Shown: piece by piece, positions 11,150 to 21,332 of the stretch
Numbering within the stretch: the first letter of the stretch is position 1
Layout of the letters: each line of letters begins with the position of its first letter
From: Gnetum montanum
Taxonomy: Eukaryota > Streptophyta > Gnetopsida > Gnetales > Gnetaceae
Assembly: GCA_015680685.1 (NCBI GenBank)
Contig: MNCI01027317.1
Location: 256,654 to 287,663 of the forward strand
Reading direction: 5' to 3'
DNA: 31,010 nt
Made by a program: the position numbers and the translations under genes
Notes under the pieces: model-generated
Told to the model about the DNA's origin: nothing
Seen by the model: the letters and a program-made list of their open reading frames with translations, nothing else
The model's database searches: none

Positions 11150-11700
11150 ATGGACTAAATGTTCCTTTGGTTATACACCATAAGTTTTTCATTTATCATC
11201 ATTAGTGATTTGATTTTTCACTGGTTAGCACATTTAACATTGATGATAATTAGGTTTCAATAATTTAGAGACATATATTGAGCTGGACTTGAAGGTGTTT
11301 CCTTTTTAGAGGGTCTAGATAAGTTTTCTTTTTGATTTTCTATTTTGGTTCTTGGGTCTCCATGTTTAACAATTTTTTCTAGTGTAAAGTGTAAGATGTC
11401 CTTTTCTAAATTCTCTATTTGGCTCATTTTCTTAGGACTAGAACTAATAAGTGGGTTGGATGTTTCCATGCATCTTTTAAATGATTTGGTATTCTCATTT
11501 TCTAACCACCAGGTGTCTTTTGGTTTAGTGGCTATTGTGTAGACATAATTGTGCACACATACTTGTTCTTCAAGTTTGTTGTTGGTTGGCATAGGGATTG
11601 TGTTATTACTTTGAAATTTTAACCCAAAATTGCATCCTTTATCATTATTAGTAATACATGAAATTTTCTATCTCTCCACAATAATAGGTTCATCTTTGAT
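11150..11700 (-). pseudogene. Remnant of the pol linker in element 3
   Basis: In the frame starting near 11919, YTIATKPKDTWWLENENT corresponds to YVAATRQEGTQWLITNQES of element A. Further on, NLIIINVKCANQ with KIKSLMMI corresponds to KLVIINVKLSSRQKERLLKMI just before RT. Upstream, SCITNNDKGCNF matches the residues just after protease (PCIAYSDIGCNC). The remnant therefore starts immediately after where protease should end and stops immediately before RT. It would not encode an enzyme. Confidence 0.75.
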
Positions 11701-13889
11701 GTTTTGTGTTGAAGTGGTGATGGTCGTTGGCTTTTGTGTAGGATTATGAGACATTGTTTTTGTAAAGAAGGGGGTTATACTAGATTGTCCTTGTGCTAGT
11801 TTTGATGAGATAGTAGGTCTACTAGTTTTATTCACATGTGTGTGAATTATCCTAAAGAAAGGACATTTTTGAGACTTTTGCTGAGATCTACTAACATTAT
11901 CATTTGTTTGTATGTTCATTGCACAAATGGCATTTGTTTTTTAAGGTTGTGATGCCAGTCCTTCTTGCATTGTTAACTTTGGCACATGTTGATAACAAGT
12001 ATGAGAGTATTAAGGATGTGATGGATGATGAGAGGTATGGGATGGTGATCCCACAGGAGATGTTGTGGGTTAATGATATTTAGGAGAGTTATAGTAGTGA
12101 TTTGAGGCATGGAAAGTAGAACCATTTGGAGAAATAGGTTGTTAAACATCGTATTCATAAGGGTCCAGTTGTCAATAGGGATATTGCTAGTTTATTGATG
12201 GCATTCCCATGACTATGGGTTTTACCATTGATGTTGATAGTAGTCATGAGGTTGATAAGAAGTCCCATTGGAATAGCACCATTGGTTATAGGACTATCTA
12301 TAATTGCCTTGTGGGTAAGGAAATCTTCAAGGCATTGTCTTTTTTATGAACTTGGGATTCAAATCAAATGCTCCAGACTCTTGTAGATGTGACATAACTA
12401 TGCAATAGTCCTTTGGATGTTCATAATGATATATGTCACATCCATCCTCATTTGTATCTGAGTCTGCAACCTCTTCTACTATAGCTATTTTCATTTTTTA
12501 TCAATAAGTATCCTTATCTATTGCCTTGTTTTTTTTTCTATTTTTGTTTTGATCACTTGATCCTACTTTCTTTACCTTCTCCTCTATGATTTTCAAGTTG
12601 GTTGTAACTTTTTCATTCATCAACTACCATATGTTATCTACCCTTGCTTCAATCTCAGTGATAGAATTTTGTATTGGCAAGGTTTTGTGTGAAATCAACT
12701 CATCAAGAGCTACTTCTTTTTCCTAATCATAAATATGGACATCTTTTTCATGAAAAGTTGGATCCGAATTATATTCCTCTATACTCTCCCTTTTACATAA
12801 CTCTTCTTCTTCTTTTGCCACATGTTCAACTAGCCTTTGTATTTGATGGACTCTTAGTTCTGATAATCATCCTGAGGAATAGATTCTAAGGGTCTTTCTT
12901 GTTTTGTTACAGAGTTAATCTATGATGTCATGAAGCTGCTCACTTTGTGAGAATCCATGGCCTAGGCATTGATGTAGTAGAGAATAGTATTTGCCCAAGG
13001 TTGAATCAAGGAATTCATGGTTCTCTTATTTTCATCCTTGGATTTGTTTTTTTAGATTGGACACTGTTGAATAGGTTTGGTATTTCTCATGGAAGAGCTC
13101 AAGCATTGTTGACCACTAGTGAATTGAATTTGGTTCCAACAATCTATATCAACTTTTAGCTTCTTCTATTAGTGTCCTAGGGAAGAGCTTAAGATTTTGC
13201 CAGTTACTTTCCATATTTTGCAAGATGCAAGCATCATGGAAGGCTTGTAAATATTATTGTGGATCAGAATTATAGTCTCTCTTAAATTTAGGAATGTTAT
13301 TCATATCAAGCTATTTGATTTGACTTTCACTTTGATGCCTATGAGGTATTTTAATTGCCTCCATGATCTATATCATGCTTTTAGTAGCTAACACATCATC
13401 AAATATATCATGGTTATAATATCTATTTCTATTTATATAATTATGATGATTTTATCTATGCTCTGTTTGATACATTGTATCTTGTCTCTGATTTCCATTT
13501 CTATCTCTATCATGACCTCATAGTGGAGCTCTATCTCCATACCTACATTCATCTTCTTCAAAACTAGACGTTGAAGATGAAGAGGAAGATGGTGAACTGG
13601 GAGAATCACCATGGCTCCTATATTTTTCCATATGATCCCTTGGTTCATCATTTCTAGGTTTGTTGGAGGTTCTAGGCCTTAAGATCCTCCTCGTTCTAGG
13701 ACTTTTTCCATCCCCTCTAGGATTGTCCATGATAGTTAAATATTATCTTTGATAGTAAGGATCAAAATGAACATACGAAATTCCTAGTTGTAGATGTTCA
13801 CTTCATTTCTCTTCAATATAAGTTTTATCATTTCTTCTACTAGTGTTCTCATCATGTGATGGATTATAGGTCCTACGTGAAGAAGACAT
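11701..13889 (-). pseudogene. Gag of element 3 (type II N-terminus)
   Basis: The ATG at 13889 (MSSSRRTYNPS) opens one frame that holds for about 1.7 kb to near 12160, with about 20 stops and no indel, then shifts once. Its N-terminus lacks the HPDEY/FILHQDEQL domain of A and B and instead has a GISYVH block shared with element C. Then follow an Arg/Ser-rich stretch (PSSPSSSSSSTSS), the core (DMNNIPKFKRDYNSDPQ, YLQAFHDACILQN, LHQCLGHGFSQSEQL), a charged helix (QRLVEHVAKEEEEL), a damaged zinc knuckle with Tyr for the second Cys (CDIYHYEHPKDYC), and a Ser/Pro/His-rich tail. It could have supplied Gag function, with enzymes from another element. Confidence 0.85.
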
Positions 13890-14003
13890 GTTTTTGGTTA
13901 ATAATGTGTGTGGCTTAAAATATTAATTTTTTCTTAAAAGAAAAGTCGTTGATTCTTTTACAATGATCATTTGTAATATAACTAATTTAGATCACTAGCA
14001 TCT

Positions 14004-14021
14004 TTCGTAGAAATGGTGCCA
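14004..14021 (-). other. Degenerate primer-binding site of element 3
   Basis: On the minus strand it starts TGGTGCCATTTCTACGAA directly after LTR4. Only the first part resembles the tRNA-Asp 18-mer, and it includes two transversions as well as transitions. Confidence 0.55.
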
Positions 14022-14022
14022 A

Positions 14023-14937
14023 TGATGAGCAGCAAGTGTTCCCTATGTCCAACCATATAAATCACACATGTGTCGAACGATCCAATAACATTTCATGGAT
14101 GGGACTACTGTGGTATCTAGATCATTAAGTGTTGATCACAGGTCATTGTCTTCTCACTTGGACTAGTAATAGCTTTGTAATGTATGGTTTAGTCCAAAGT
14201 GAGACATGATTATTGATGTTGTGCAGCTATGGCTAAGCTAGTTAAAATCATGGAAATTAATGCTTTAATTAATCTAACTAATAACAAGAAGATAAATCCT
14301 AAGCTAATCTACAAGTGATGATTGTCTATTCCCAGGTTGTCATACACGTCCTGGACTCACGTACCCTCTACTGGAATTATCAAGTGTTATGCTACTGGGC
14401 AAACCAAGCAATAACACTATTGGGGTTACCAAGTGAATATGTGTTTATGCTCAAAATTAGTTGCACTCATTCCACCAATTGATTAACATGCATGAAAATG
14501 TAAATATTAACTAAGTACATGAAAAGTAAATTGCATTGAAAGTAAATCTATTCTAAGTCAAAGTGCTGTAATGAATATGAATCAATCTCGATCTTATTTC
14601 CATTTATGGAATGTGTCCAAATACAAATCCACTTGAATAAGAAGTCGTACAATTGATTCAAATTCACATTGTAGGCACTCATTGACTATTTGCTAAGATT
14701 ACCAAATAAAATTGCAAGATTCTATTTACCAGAATGACCAAAAGTATTCATAAATACAATAGGAGACTCATATTTATAGGTATTTATTATAATTGTGATG
14801 TCAAATTTATGACATATCATCCTGGCCTACAATATAGTAGATTTGATGTAGGGGATGCTACATCATAGATGCAATGTAGCATCTACAACATAGTAGATAT
14901 GATATATTAGCTAATAGTAGAATTTCATGCTTTATCA
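14023..14937 (-). repeat. LTR4: 5' LTR of element 3
   Basis: The 3' end (TCATCA on minus) is at 14023. TATA box at 14771-14778. The three-copy TTGGTAATCC-type core (near 14370-14450) matches LTR5/6 layout. The U3 has its own repeat type: ATAGTAGAT elements and a perfect 10-bp inverted repeat GATGCTACAT/ATGTAGCATC (14854-14863, 14874-14883). The 5' end is set at 14937 (TTATCA on plus) only by distance from the TATA box and is uncertain. Confidence 0.7.
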
Positions 14938-15448
14938 ATATCTCTATAGGAAAAATGTCTTGTTGATTCAAAAGATTAGGCATCTTGAGTTCATGGTCTT
15001 ACCTATATTTTTTTAATCCTAATTCCTATTCTACATCTCTATAAAGTTTATTGCAAAAATTATGGAATGTTCTCTTGCATTAGCGTATTGAAACATATAT
15101 GATTTTATTTCTATGAGGCTATTTTTGAAAATTTGATGCATTAATGATATTTTTTTAGTTGTAGTAGTTCATATTAGTTCAATAGGCTATTTTGATATTA
15201 TTGAATGATTTCACATAATATTTTAGTAATTTAACTTCTAAAATGATATGCTCAATGATGCCAATGAATATATTTTTAAAAAATAATTTAATTTTTTTCT
15301 AAAATCCAAACTTGCACATTTTTTCTATTAACTACAAGTGCATCCAACACACCACATCTATCTCAAGGAAATAACCTTGAACTATGTGATATTTCAAATA
15401 AGTTTATAACAAATTAGTTCTTCCTACTTAAATATTTTTTCCTTAGTG
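14938..15448. other. AT-rich DNA between element 3 and element B
   Basis: About 510 bp with long A/T runs and no open frame, LTR motif or repeat that I recognise. It is the left flank of element B; part could still be U3 of LTR4. Confidence 0.5.
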
Positions 15449-15453
15449 CTACA
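15449..15453. repeat. Target-site duplication, left copy (CTACA)
   Basis: CTACA directly precedes LTR5. The identical 5 bp directly follows LTR7 at 29359-29363. Five base pairs is the usual duplication length for this superfamily. Confidence 0.75.
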
Positions 15454-15474
15454 TGATGAATTGTCATTGTGTCG

Positions 15475-15639
15475 CATCGATGGGCCCCTATTAACGTGAC
15501 CTTGGGGCCCTATCAATGGGGCCCCCTTGACATGGCCTCATCTACGTGATGTTGCCTCATCGATGGGGCTGCATTGACGTAGCATTTGTTGCATCTATGG
15601 GGCCCCGTTGACATAACTCTAGAATAAAAACTATAAATA
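15475..15639 (+). promoter_or_regulatory. U3 promoter of LTR5: four palindromic repeats and TATA box
   Basis: Four copies of a unit with GGGGCCCC followed by TTGACRT occur at 34-47 bp spacing, ending 17 bp before TATAAATA (15632-15639). ACGT cores and GGCC palindromes suggest binding sites for plant bZIP-like factors; that is inference. LTR6 has about two copies. Confidence 0.6.
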
Positions 15640-16282
15640 CATGCTCACCAATTGTGTTTATGAGGTCATGTGATAGTTGTAGTAGAGCTCTTGCAATTTT
15701 TTCATTTGAAAGTTAGAATATTTCTCTAAGTGCCCACAGCAGAAGTCAAAAAGTGTATGTTTCTTTATTTGAGCATTGTTGTACTTGAACACACCAATGT
15801 GAACAGAAATAAAGATGAGCCTTTTAATCAAACCTTGTAGCATTTGGATTAGATTAATAATTTATTTATGCATTTATTGTTTTTATTAATTATGCAATTA
15901 AGTAAGCTAAGTTAGACTCCAAGTGATCAGTTAATTAATTAAGCTAAAGAGATTAAACACATATGTACTACCACTTCAAGCATAGACATGTATTCACTTG
16001 GTAATCCCAGTAGCGTTATTACTTGGTTCGCCTAGTAGCATAGTGCTTGGTAATCCTAGCAGTGGATACATGGGTTCATGATGTGTACAAAAAGTGGGAC
16101 CAAATGCTTGTGTTAGGACTAGTTAGAGATTAGTTAAATAGTTAAATTAAATTAGTTATTAAAATACTTCAATTCTCTAGTTTAAGCACTAGGAGCATAA
16201 AACATAAAATAATAAAAATCATATGTCTCGATTACACTTAATCATCCCTTTGTGCAACACAAGTGTAATTGAGAAGACAATG

Positions 16283-16412
16283 AATGGCTGTTAGGGCAAA
16301 GTTCACTTTCTAGAAGACTAGTGTGCTGGAAGACATAGAGTTTGCGGAATGGCTATTAGGGCAAAGTTCACTTTCTAGAAGACTAGTGTGCTGGAAGACA
16401 TAGAGTCTGCGG
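16283..16412 (+). repeat. 65-bp tandem duplication in LTR5
   Basis: Copies 16283-16347 and 16348-16412 differ at very few positions by eye. LTR6 has one copy, itself with a 16-bp deletion between two GAAGAC repeats. The duplication therefore arose after insertion of element B. Confidence 0.88.
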
Positions 16413-16487
16413 AATTTGATTGGATCACACATGAACGCTTCGTGATTTGTAAGGTTGGGCATAGGGGTACCTCTCACCGCTCATCAT

Positions 16488-16505
16488 TGGTGCCATTGTT
16501 GAGGA
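16488..16505 (+). other. Primer-binding site of element B (tRNA-Asp type)
   Basis: TGGTGCCATTGTTGAGGA, one T after the LTR end. Five mismatches to the tRNA-Asp 18-mer: three C-to-T and two G-to-A. Confidence 0.85.
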
Positions 16506-16637
16506 ATCTTTTTGTTTGAAATGTTTACTATTTAGGTTTAGTGAACATCATTAACATCATTGGACGAACCTAAGGTCAAAATCATTCTCGAATAATATAA
16601 TCACATAAGCACATCGACATTTTATTTGTATTGCAAA

Positions 16638-18904
16638 ATTTCTTCTTCTCATAGGCATGATGATGCCAAACCACTAATTTCTCAAGAATGCAAGGTGGTA
16701 TATACTCATCCAAATGAGTATGTGCTTGATTTCACCTTCATCCTGCATTAGGATGAACAACTGCGATGGCGTGATATGGAAGGCAACATTGTAATGCCTC
16801 TTGATCAATTTGTGTCTGTGATGTTGCTTCAAACTCTTAAGAAGTTAAGCATTCAAGATCTTCAAGAGGAGTACATTATGCATGATTATGCTTATCGAGA
16901 TTACCATCCTACTAAAACACAACGTAGGAGAGATCAACACTAGGAGAAGCACCATGAGTTTGTGAAGGGAAAATGGTTCACCAATCCCTTATTTCTGCTT
17001 AACCAAGATGACAAAGAGGACCCTTCCTTTGGGGGCTCTTACATTAAAAATTCTCAACCTCTTGTTACTGGTGATGGGGGTGTGGCCCTAAATTTGCAGT
17101 TTACTATCAAAAATCTAGGTTCAGGTAAAGATGGTAGTCAAGGCAGGGGCTTAGACAAGCATCAAGATGATAAGAAAACTAATGAACGTATACATGACAA
17201 CTAAAAGGAAGTTGGTAGATACCATGGTGGTGGTAGTTCTCCTCCCTCTTCACCCTCTTCATTTGCATCTTCTTCTTCCTATTCTAGTTCTAAAAAATGT
17301 CATACAAGGAATAACTATGATGAAGATGAACAACAAGACAATAATGATGGTCGTTAGGCCCATAATGATCGAAGGGGTAACAAAGGACATCATCAGTGAC
17401 AATGAAGTAATGATGATGATAAGCCTTTGCTAGTAACTTAAAGCATGCTAAATATTACAAAGGTTGTAAAAGTTCCAAGTAGGCATGTGAAAGATAGTTG
17501 GATTAGATGACTTGATATGAACAATATTCCCAGATTTGAGGGGGGATATAATTTTGATCCACAAACACATATTCAAGCTTTTCATGATGCTTGTTCCTTA
17601 CAAAATATTGAAAATGATTGATAGAAAATAAAACTATTTCCCATGAAACTCATCAAGGAAGTAGAAAGCTGGTACCGATCCTTGGAGTCGGAATCCATCT
17701 GCAAGTGGAGTACAATGCTAGAGCTATTTAATGATAAGTATCAAATGTACTCTAAAGTGTCTAATTTGAGAAGACAAACCCAAGGATGAAAGCAAGAAAA
17801 CCATGAATGCTTGGATGCTACCATGGGTAGATACTATTCTCCTATACACTAGTGCCCTGGCCATGATTATGGGAACAACTTCACCATATCATAGATGGGC
17901 TTAGATCAGAAACAAAAAGAACTCTTGGGGTCTATGTCCAAGGAAGACTATCCAAACTCAGAGCCTATCAGATTTAAAGGCTAATTAAGCAGGTAGCAAA
18001 AAAAGAAGAAGAGTTACAGAAATGTGAAAGTGCAGAGGAATACAATAGGGACCCTTCCATCAAAAAGAGGGAGGTTCAATTTTTTGACAGTGAGGAAGAA
18101 TCATCTCTTGATGTGGTGGAAAATAGAAAGACCTTGCTAATAAAAAAATCTATGTCTGAAATTTTAGCTAAGGTGGATAAAATGTGGAATTTGTTGGATA
18201 AAAAATTCCACACTGCTCTAAAAATCATTGAAGAATCAATAGAGAAAAGTAGTGATCATAACCACAAGAGGCAAAAAGAAGCTGAATGTGCCTACTAAAG
18301 GTGTAAAAGCAAGATTGCTATAGTAGATGAAGTTGCAGAAATTGAGTCAAATGATGATCGTGGGTGTGACATCTGCCAATATGAACATCCTAAAGGATGT
18401 TATCTCATTGTGTCATACTTATAGGAATCTAGGGTGTATGCTCTAAATCCACAACTAGCAAGAAGGTAAGCACCTAGAAGGTTGCCTGATCCTCAAGGCA
18501 ATCCCAAGTAGTTTCAACAATAATAACAATATTATCTAAGTGGAACTCCATTACAACCATATGAGTAATATCAATAGTGGCACCAACCACAGTCATGGGG
18601 GATGCCACCACCAAGACAACAATACCCTTATAGGCAACCGGATCCATATGGGTATTGCGTTCAACAACCGCTATCTCCACATGACTCTTCCAGTCTCGTT
18701 TCTCCTTTCCAACATCACTACCACATACCCAAATACTACAAAGCTCATTCTCTTTTCTTGCTCTTGTTTTTGCACATGTTTCTTAACCCTCAACCCAACT
18801 ATTTCCTCCTCCATCTATGTAGGGTGAACTTCCAACTTAGCCATAGCAACGTAATGCTACCATGGCTGTCAATTTATAACTGGTTGATCAACCAAGGGGT
18901 TTAG
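16638..18904 (+). pseudogene. Gag of element B (type I), start codon lost, one main frameshift
   Basis: By comparison with A2, the start is at 16638 where ATG is now ATT, followed by the conserved SSSHR. The frame runs from there to about 17870 with several stops: VVYTHPNEYVLDFTFILH and an MEGNIVMPLD block (type I N-terminus), LQEEY, a Ser-rich stretch, then DMNNIPRFEGGYNFDPQ, IQAFHDACSLQNIEND and CPGHDY. After a frameshift near 17870 it continues with IDGLRSETKRTLGVYVQGRL, a charged helix, MSEILAKVDKMW, and a zinc knuckle CDICQYEHPKGC (about 18367-18402). The tail is Gln/Tyr/Pro-rich (PPPRQQYPYRQPDPYGY). The role is RNA binding and particle assembly. Confidence 0.88.
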
Positions 18905-19099
18905 AACCTTATGCCTATAAAAGACCATTCTTCTGACCCAACAACCCTACTAAGCCCTCACAGACTTAGGCAGTTGATCACCCTACTCCTACTTCATCCT
19001 CTGCAGATCATTCCATCAGATCCTCTTCAAACCAAATGCCACTCAAAATCCATACTGTTATGCTCATCTATGTTGTATTTGACTAGCTTTGGGCTGGTG

Positions 19100-19563
19100 A
19101 CTTTTCTAGGAAATTAGCTGATCCTAAAAGTCCTCTTATCTATTTACAAATTGCTAGAAATGAATCGTGTAAGGCTCTTCTTGATTCCAGCTCCAATGTG
19201 AACTTGATATCTCATGAGATGTATACTTCCTGGAACCTACTACCTCTCAAGGAGAGCAATATCAAATTGGAATTGGTAGACTAGTCTATCATTGTTCCAT
19301 TGGGACTAGTTGAAGACACTGTAACCATTATCTGTGGGTGGTCTTATCTTGCCGATTTCTTGGTAATCAAGGTTGAAAACTGCAAGGGGGATTTCCCAAT
19401 TATTATGGGAAGGACATGGTTAAACACTATTGATATAATAATGGACATCAAAGATCTTTCCTTGGAGATATCAAAAGAAAATGCATTTGAAAAGATTGAG
19501 AAGAGACGAGTTCCATGCATCGTGTACAATAATACAAGGTGCAATTATGTGGAAAAGATCTAG
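19100..19563 (+). pseudogene. Aspartic protease region of element B, active site lost
   Basis: Aligned with element A, ALLDLGSGVNLIS is here ALLDSSSNVNLIS, so the Asp remains but the following Leu-Gly is gone. The downstream core FLVIKVENCKGDFPIIMGRTWL and SLEISKENAFEKIEK match A closely. The frame differs from gag (a frameshift lies between about 18905 and 19130). Cleavage activity is very unlikely. Confidence 0.85.
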
Positions 19564-21220
19564 TCTATGAAACAAGCATCTATTTTCACATGCAAGCATG
19601 GTGCATATGAGGCAAATATTCAAAGGTGTCTATACATAGCATCCACAAAATAAGAGGGCACCTAGTGGTTGACCACTGATTTTGACAGTAGCACAATGTG
19701 CATAGAACCACTAAGAGCTTGACATGCGCCTATGTTGTAGGCATGGATAAACTAGAGCAAGTTCATCACCAACTCTCTAATGATAAAAATGCTGATACCA
19801 ATTTGGAAGAATTGGAGATCCTTTAGAGTTTTAAACAAGAGCCCCTAGGGTTAAAAACTCTACCTACTGGCCTAGAATATGCATTCTTGAAAAATGACAA
19901 GCTGGTCATACTTATTGTCAAACTTACTCCTAATCAAAAAGAAAAACTATTGAAGGTGATCAAAAAATGACCAATAGCCTTTACTTGGTCATATCCTAAA
20001 CTCACTGAAACTGATCCATAGATATGCTAGCATTGCATTTATGCTGATCTATCCATGAAGCCAAGGAGGCAACCACAACAAGGGCTAAACCAAAAATTGA
20101 AGAAAATCATCAAAGAAGAAATTAAGCAACGCCTTAAAGTAGGGTTCATCTACCCCATTGTAGATAGCAAGTGGATCAGTCTAGTCATCATAGTGCCAAA
20201 GAGAGATGGCAAATGGCAGGTTTGCATCAACCTCAAGCTGTTAAACATGGTAACATTCAAAGATCATTTTCCATTGTCATTCGTTCATCAAGTGTTGGAA
20301 ACCATATCTAGGCATTGCTATTATAGCTTTTTAGATGGTTATAGTGGTTATAACCAAATCTAGATTTCACCAAAAGATTCAGCCAAAACAACATTCACAA
20401 GTCCTTGGGGGATCTTTGCATATTGCAAGATGTCTTTTGGTCTATGCAATGCCCCTACTACTTTCCAACGCCTGGTCTTGAGTATCTTTTAGTAGCAAAT
20501 AAGTAGTGGAGTTGAAGTCTTCATAGATGACTTCTCCACTTATGCGCTACATTTGAGCAAGCGTTGGACCACCTTGAATAAGTACTAAAAAGGTGTGTGG
20601 AAATAAATCTATGGCTCAATTAGCCAAAGAGCCATCTCATGGTCCAAGAAGGCATTGTATTAGGGCACCAAATTTTGCAAGAAGGGATCAAGGTAGATCC
20701 CAAGAAGATAAGGGTCATCCAAGGAATCACCCTTCAACCAGAAACTATCAAAGATGTTTGATCATTTCTTGAACACACTGGTTACTATCAATGATTCATA
20801 GAGAATTTATCTAAGATCGTGAAAGTGTTGGTCGAATTGAAAAAGAAAGATGCTTCCTTCATTTGGACTAATGAATGTGAAAATGCATTCTAGAGTCTCA
20901 AATAGAAGCTTGTAGAGACCCCAATTCTACAAGCACTTGACTAGTCTAGACCATTACATATCATGATAGATGCATCTAACTATGCCTTGGGAGTTGTGCT
21001 TATGTAGTTGGATGATAAGAAACGTCCATATTATATCCACTACACAAGTCAAAGCATTGTGGTTGCACAAGTCAAAGCAATGTGGGTTCACAACTAAATT
21101 ACACCACCATGGAGAAAGAACTAATGAAGGTGATGTATGCTCTAGAAAATTTTAGGCACTATGTGCTTGGATATAAAGTCTTTATGCACACTAATCACAG
21201 TGTCATCCTCTTCCTTATGA
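19564..21220 (+). pseudogene. Pol linker, reverse transcriptase and RNaseH of element B
   Basis: The linker (CLYIASTK, then EYAFLKNDKLVIL-like text near 19880) is followed by RT in the frame of 20055: FIYPIVDSKWISLVIIVPK, DGKWQVCINLKLLN, KDHFPLSFVHQVLE, FLDGYSGYNQI (catalytic Asp at 20334-20336) and FGLCNAPTTFQRL. Then FIDDFSTYA follows with both catalytic Asp kept (20526-20531). RNaseH text follows (IMIDASNYALGVVL, NYTTMEKELMKVMYALENFRHYVLGYKVFMHTNHS) up to the N at 21221. Stops such as the one after YNQI replace a Gln codon of element A. Frameshifts lie between 19563 and 20055 and between 20530 and 21080. RT would copy RNA to DNA; this copy cannot be translated. Confidence 0.9.
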
Positions 21221-21332
21221 NGTACACACCAGTGAACCAGGCCATTGGCACACACCTTGTAAAGGTGTCCATTGATTTNTAATGGACACCTTTACAAGGT
21301 GTGTGCCAATGGCCTAGTTCACTGGTGTGTAC
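21221..21332. repeat. 52-bp inverted repeat flanked by Ns, probable assembly fault
   Basis: 21222-21273 is the reverse complement of 21281-21332 with one mismatch in 52. N stands at 21221 and 21279. The right arm is genuine plus-strand pol (GHLYKVCANGLVHWCVP); the left arm is the same piece in the wrong orientation. About 300 bp of RNaseH end to integrase start, present in element A (2261 to about 1930), is missing here. Confidence 0.85.

Larger units (their letters stand above)
9540..14937 (-). mobile_element. Element 3: gag-only Athila-like derivative lacking PR, RT, RNaseH and IN
   Basis: Order on the minus strand: LTR4, a poorly preserved PBS, gag (ATG at 13889), a short stretch homologous to the pol linker, then directly the post-pol noncoding region (about 11130 to 9600). 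Protease is missing between about 11700 and 11640, and all of RT-RNaseH-IN is missing near 11150. Both absences are seen by alignment with A and B. No 3' LTR is seen; the end runs into LTR3 of another element. The left boundary is uncertain. Confidence 0.8.
15454..16486 (+). repeat. LTR5: 5' LTR of element B
   Basis: Begins TGATGA and ends TCATCA. U3 holds four spaced copies of a GGGGCCCC..TTGACRT unit (15475-15498, 15511-15534, 15558-15581, 15592-15615). TATA box 15632-15639, AATAAA 15808-15813. Three CTTGGTAATCCYAGYAGY-type motifs (15997-16014, 16022-16039, 16046-16063). A 65-bp tandem duplication makes it longer than LTR6. Confidence 0.92.

Noticed and set aside
8871-14937. LTR3 as the 3' LTR of element 3
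   Set aside because: LTR3 and LTR4 differ too much and LTR3 is followed by its own PBS and a type I gag, so it is a 5' LTR of another element.
18474-18827. Open frames on the opposite strand or in other frames within gag
   Set aside because: They overlap the Gag Pro/Gln-rich tail, which matches element A in a different frame; they are shadows.
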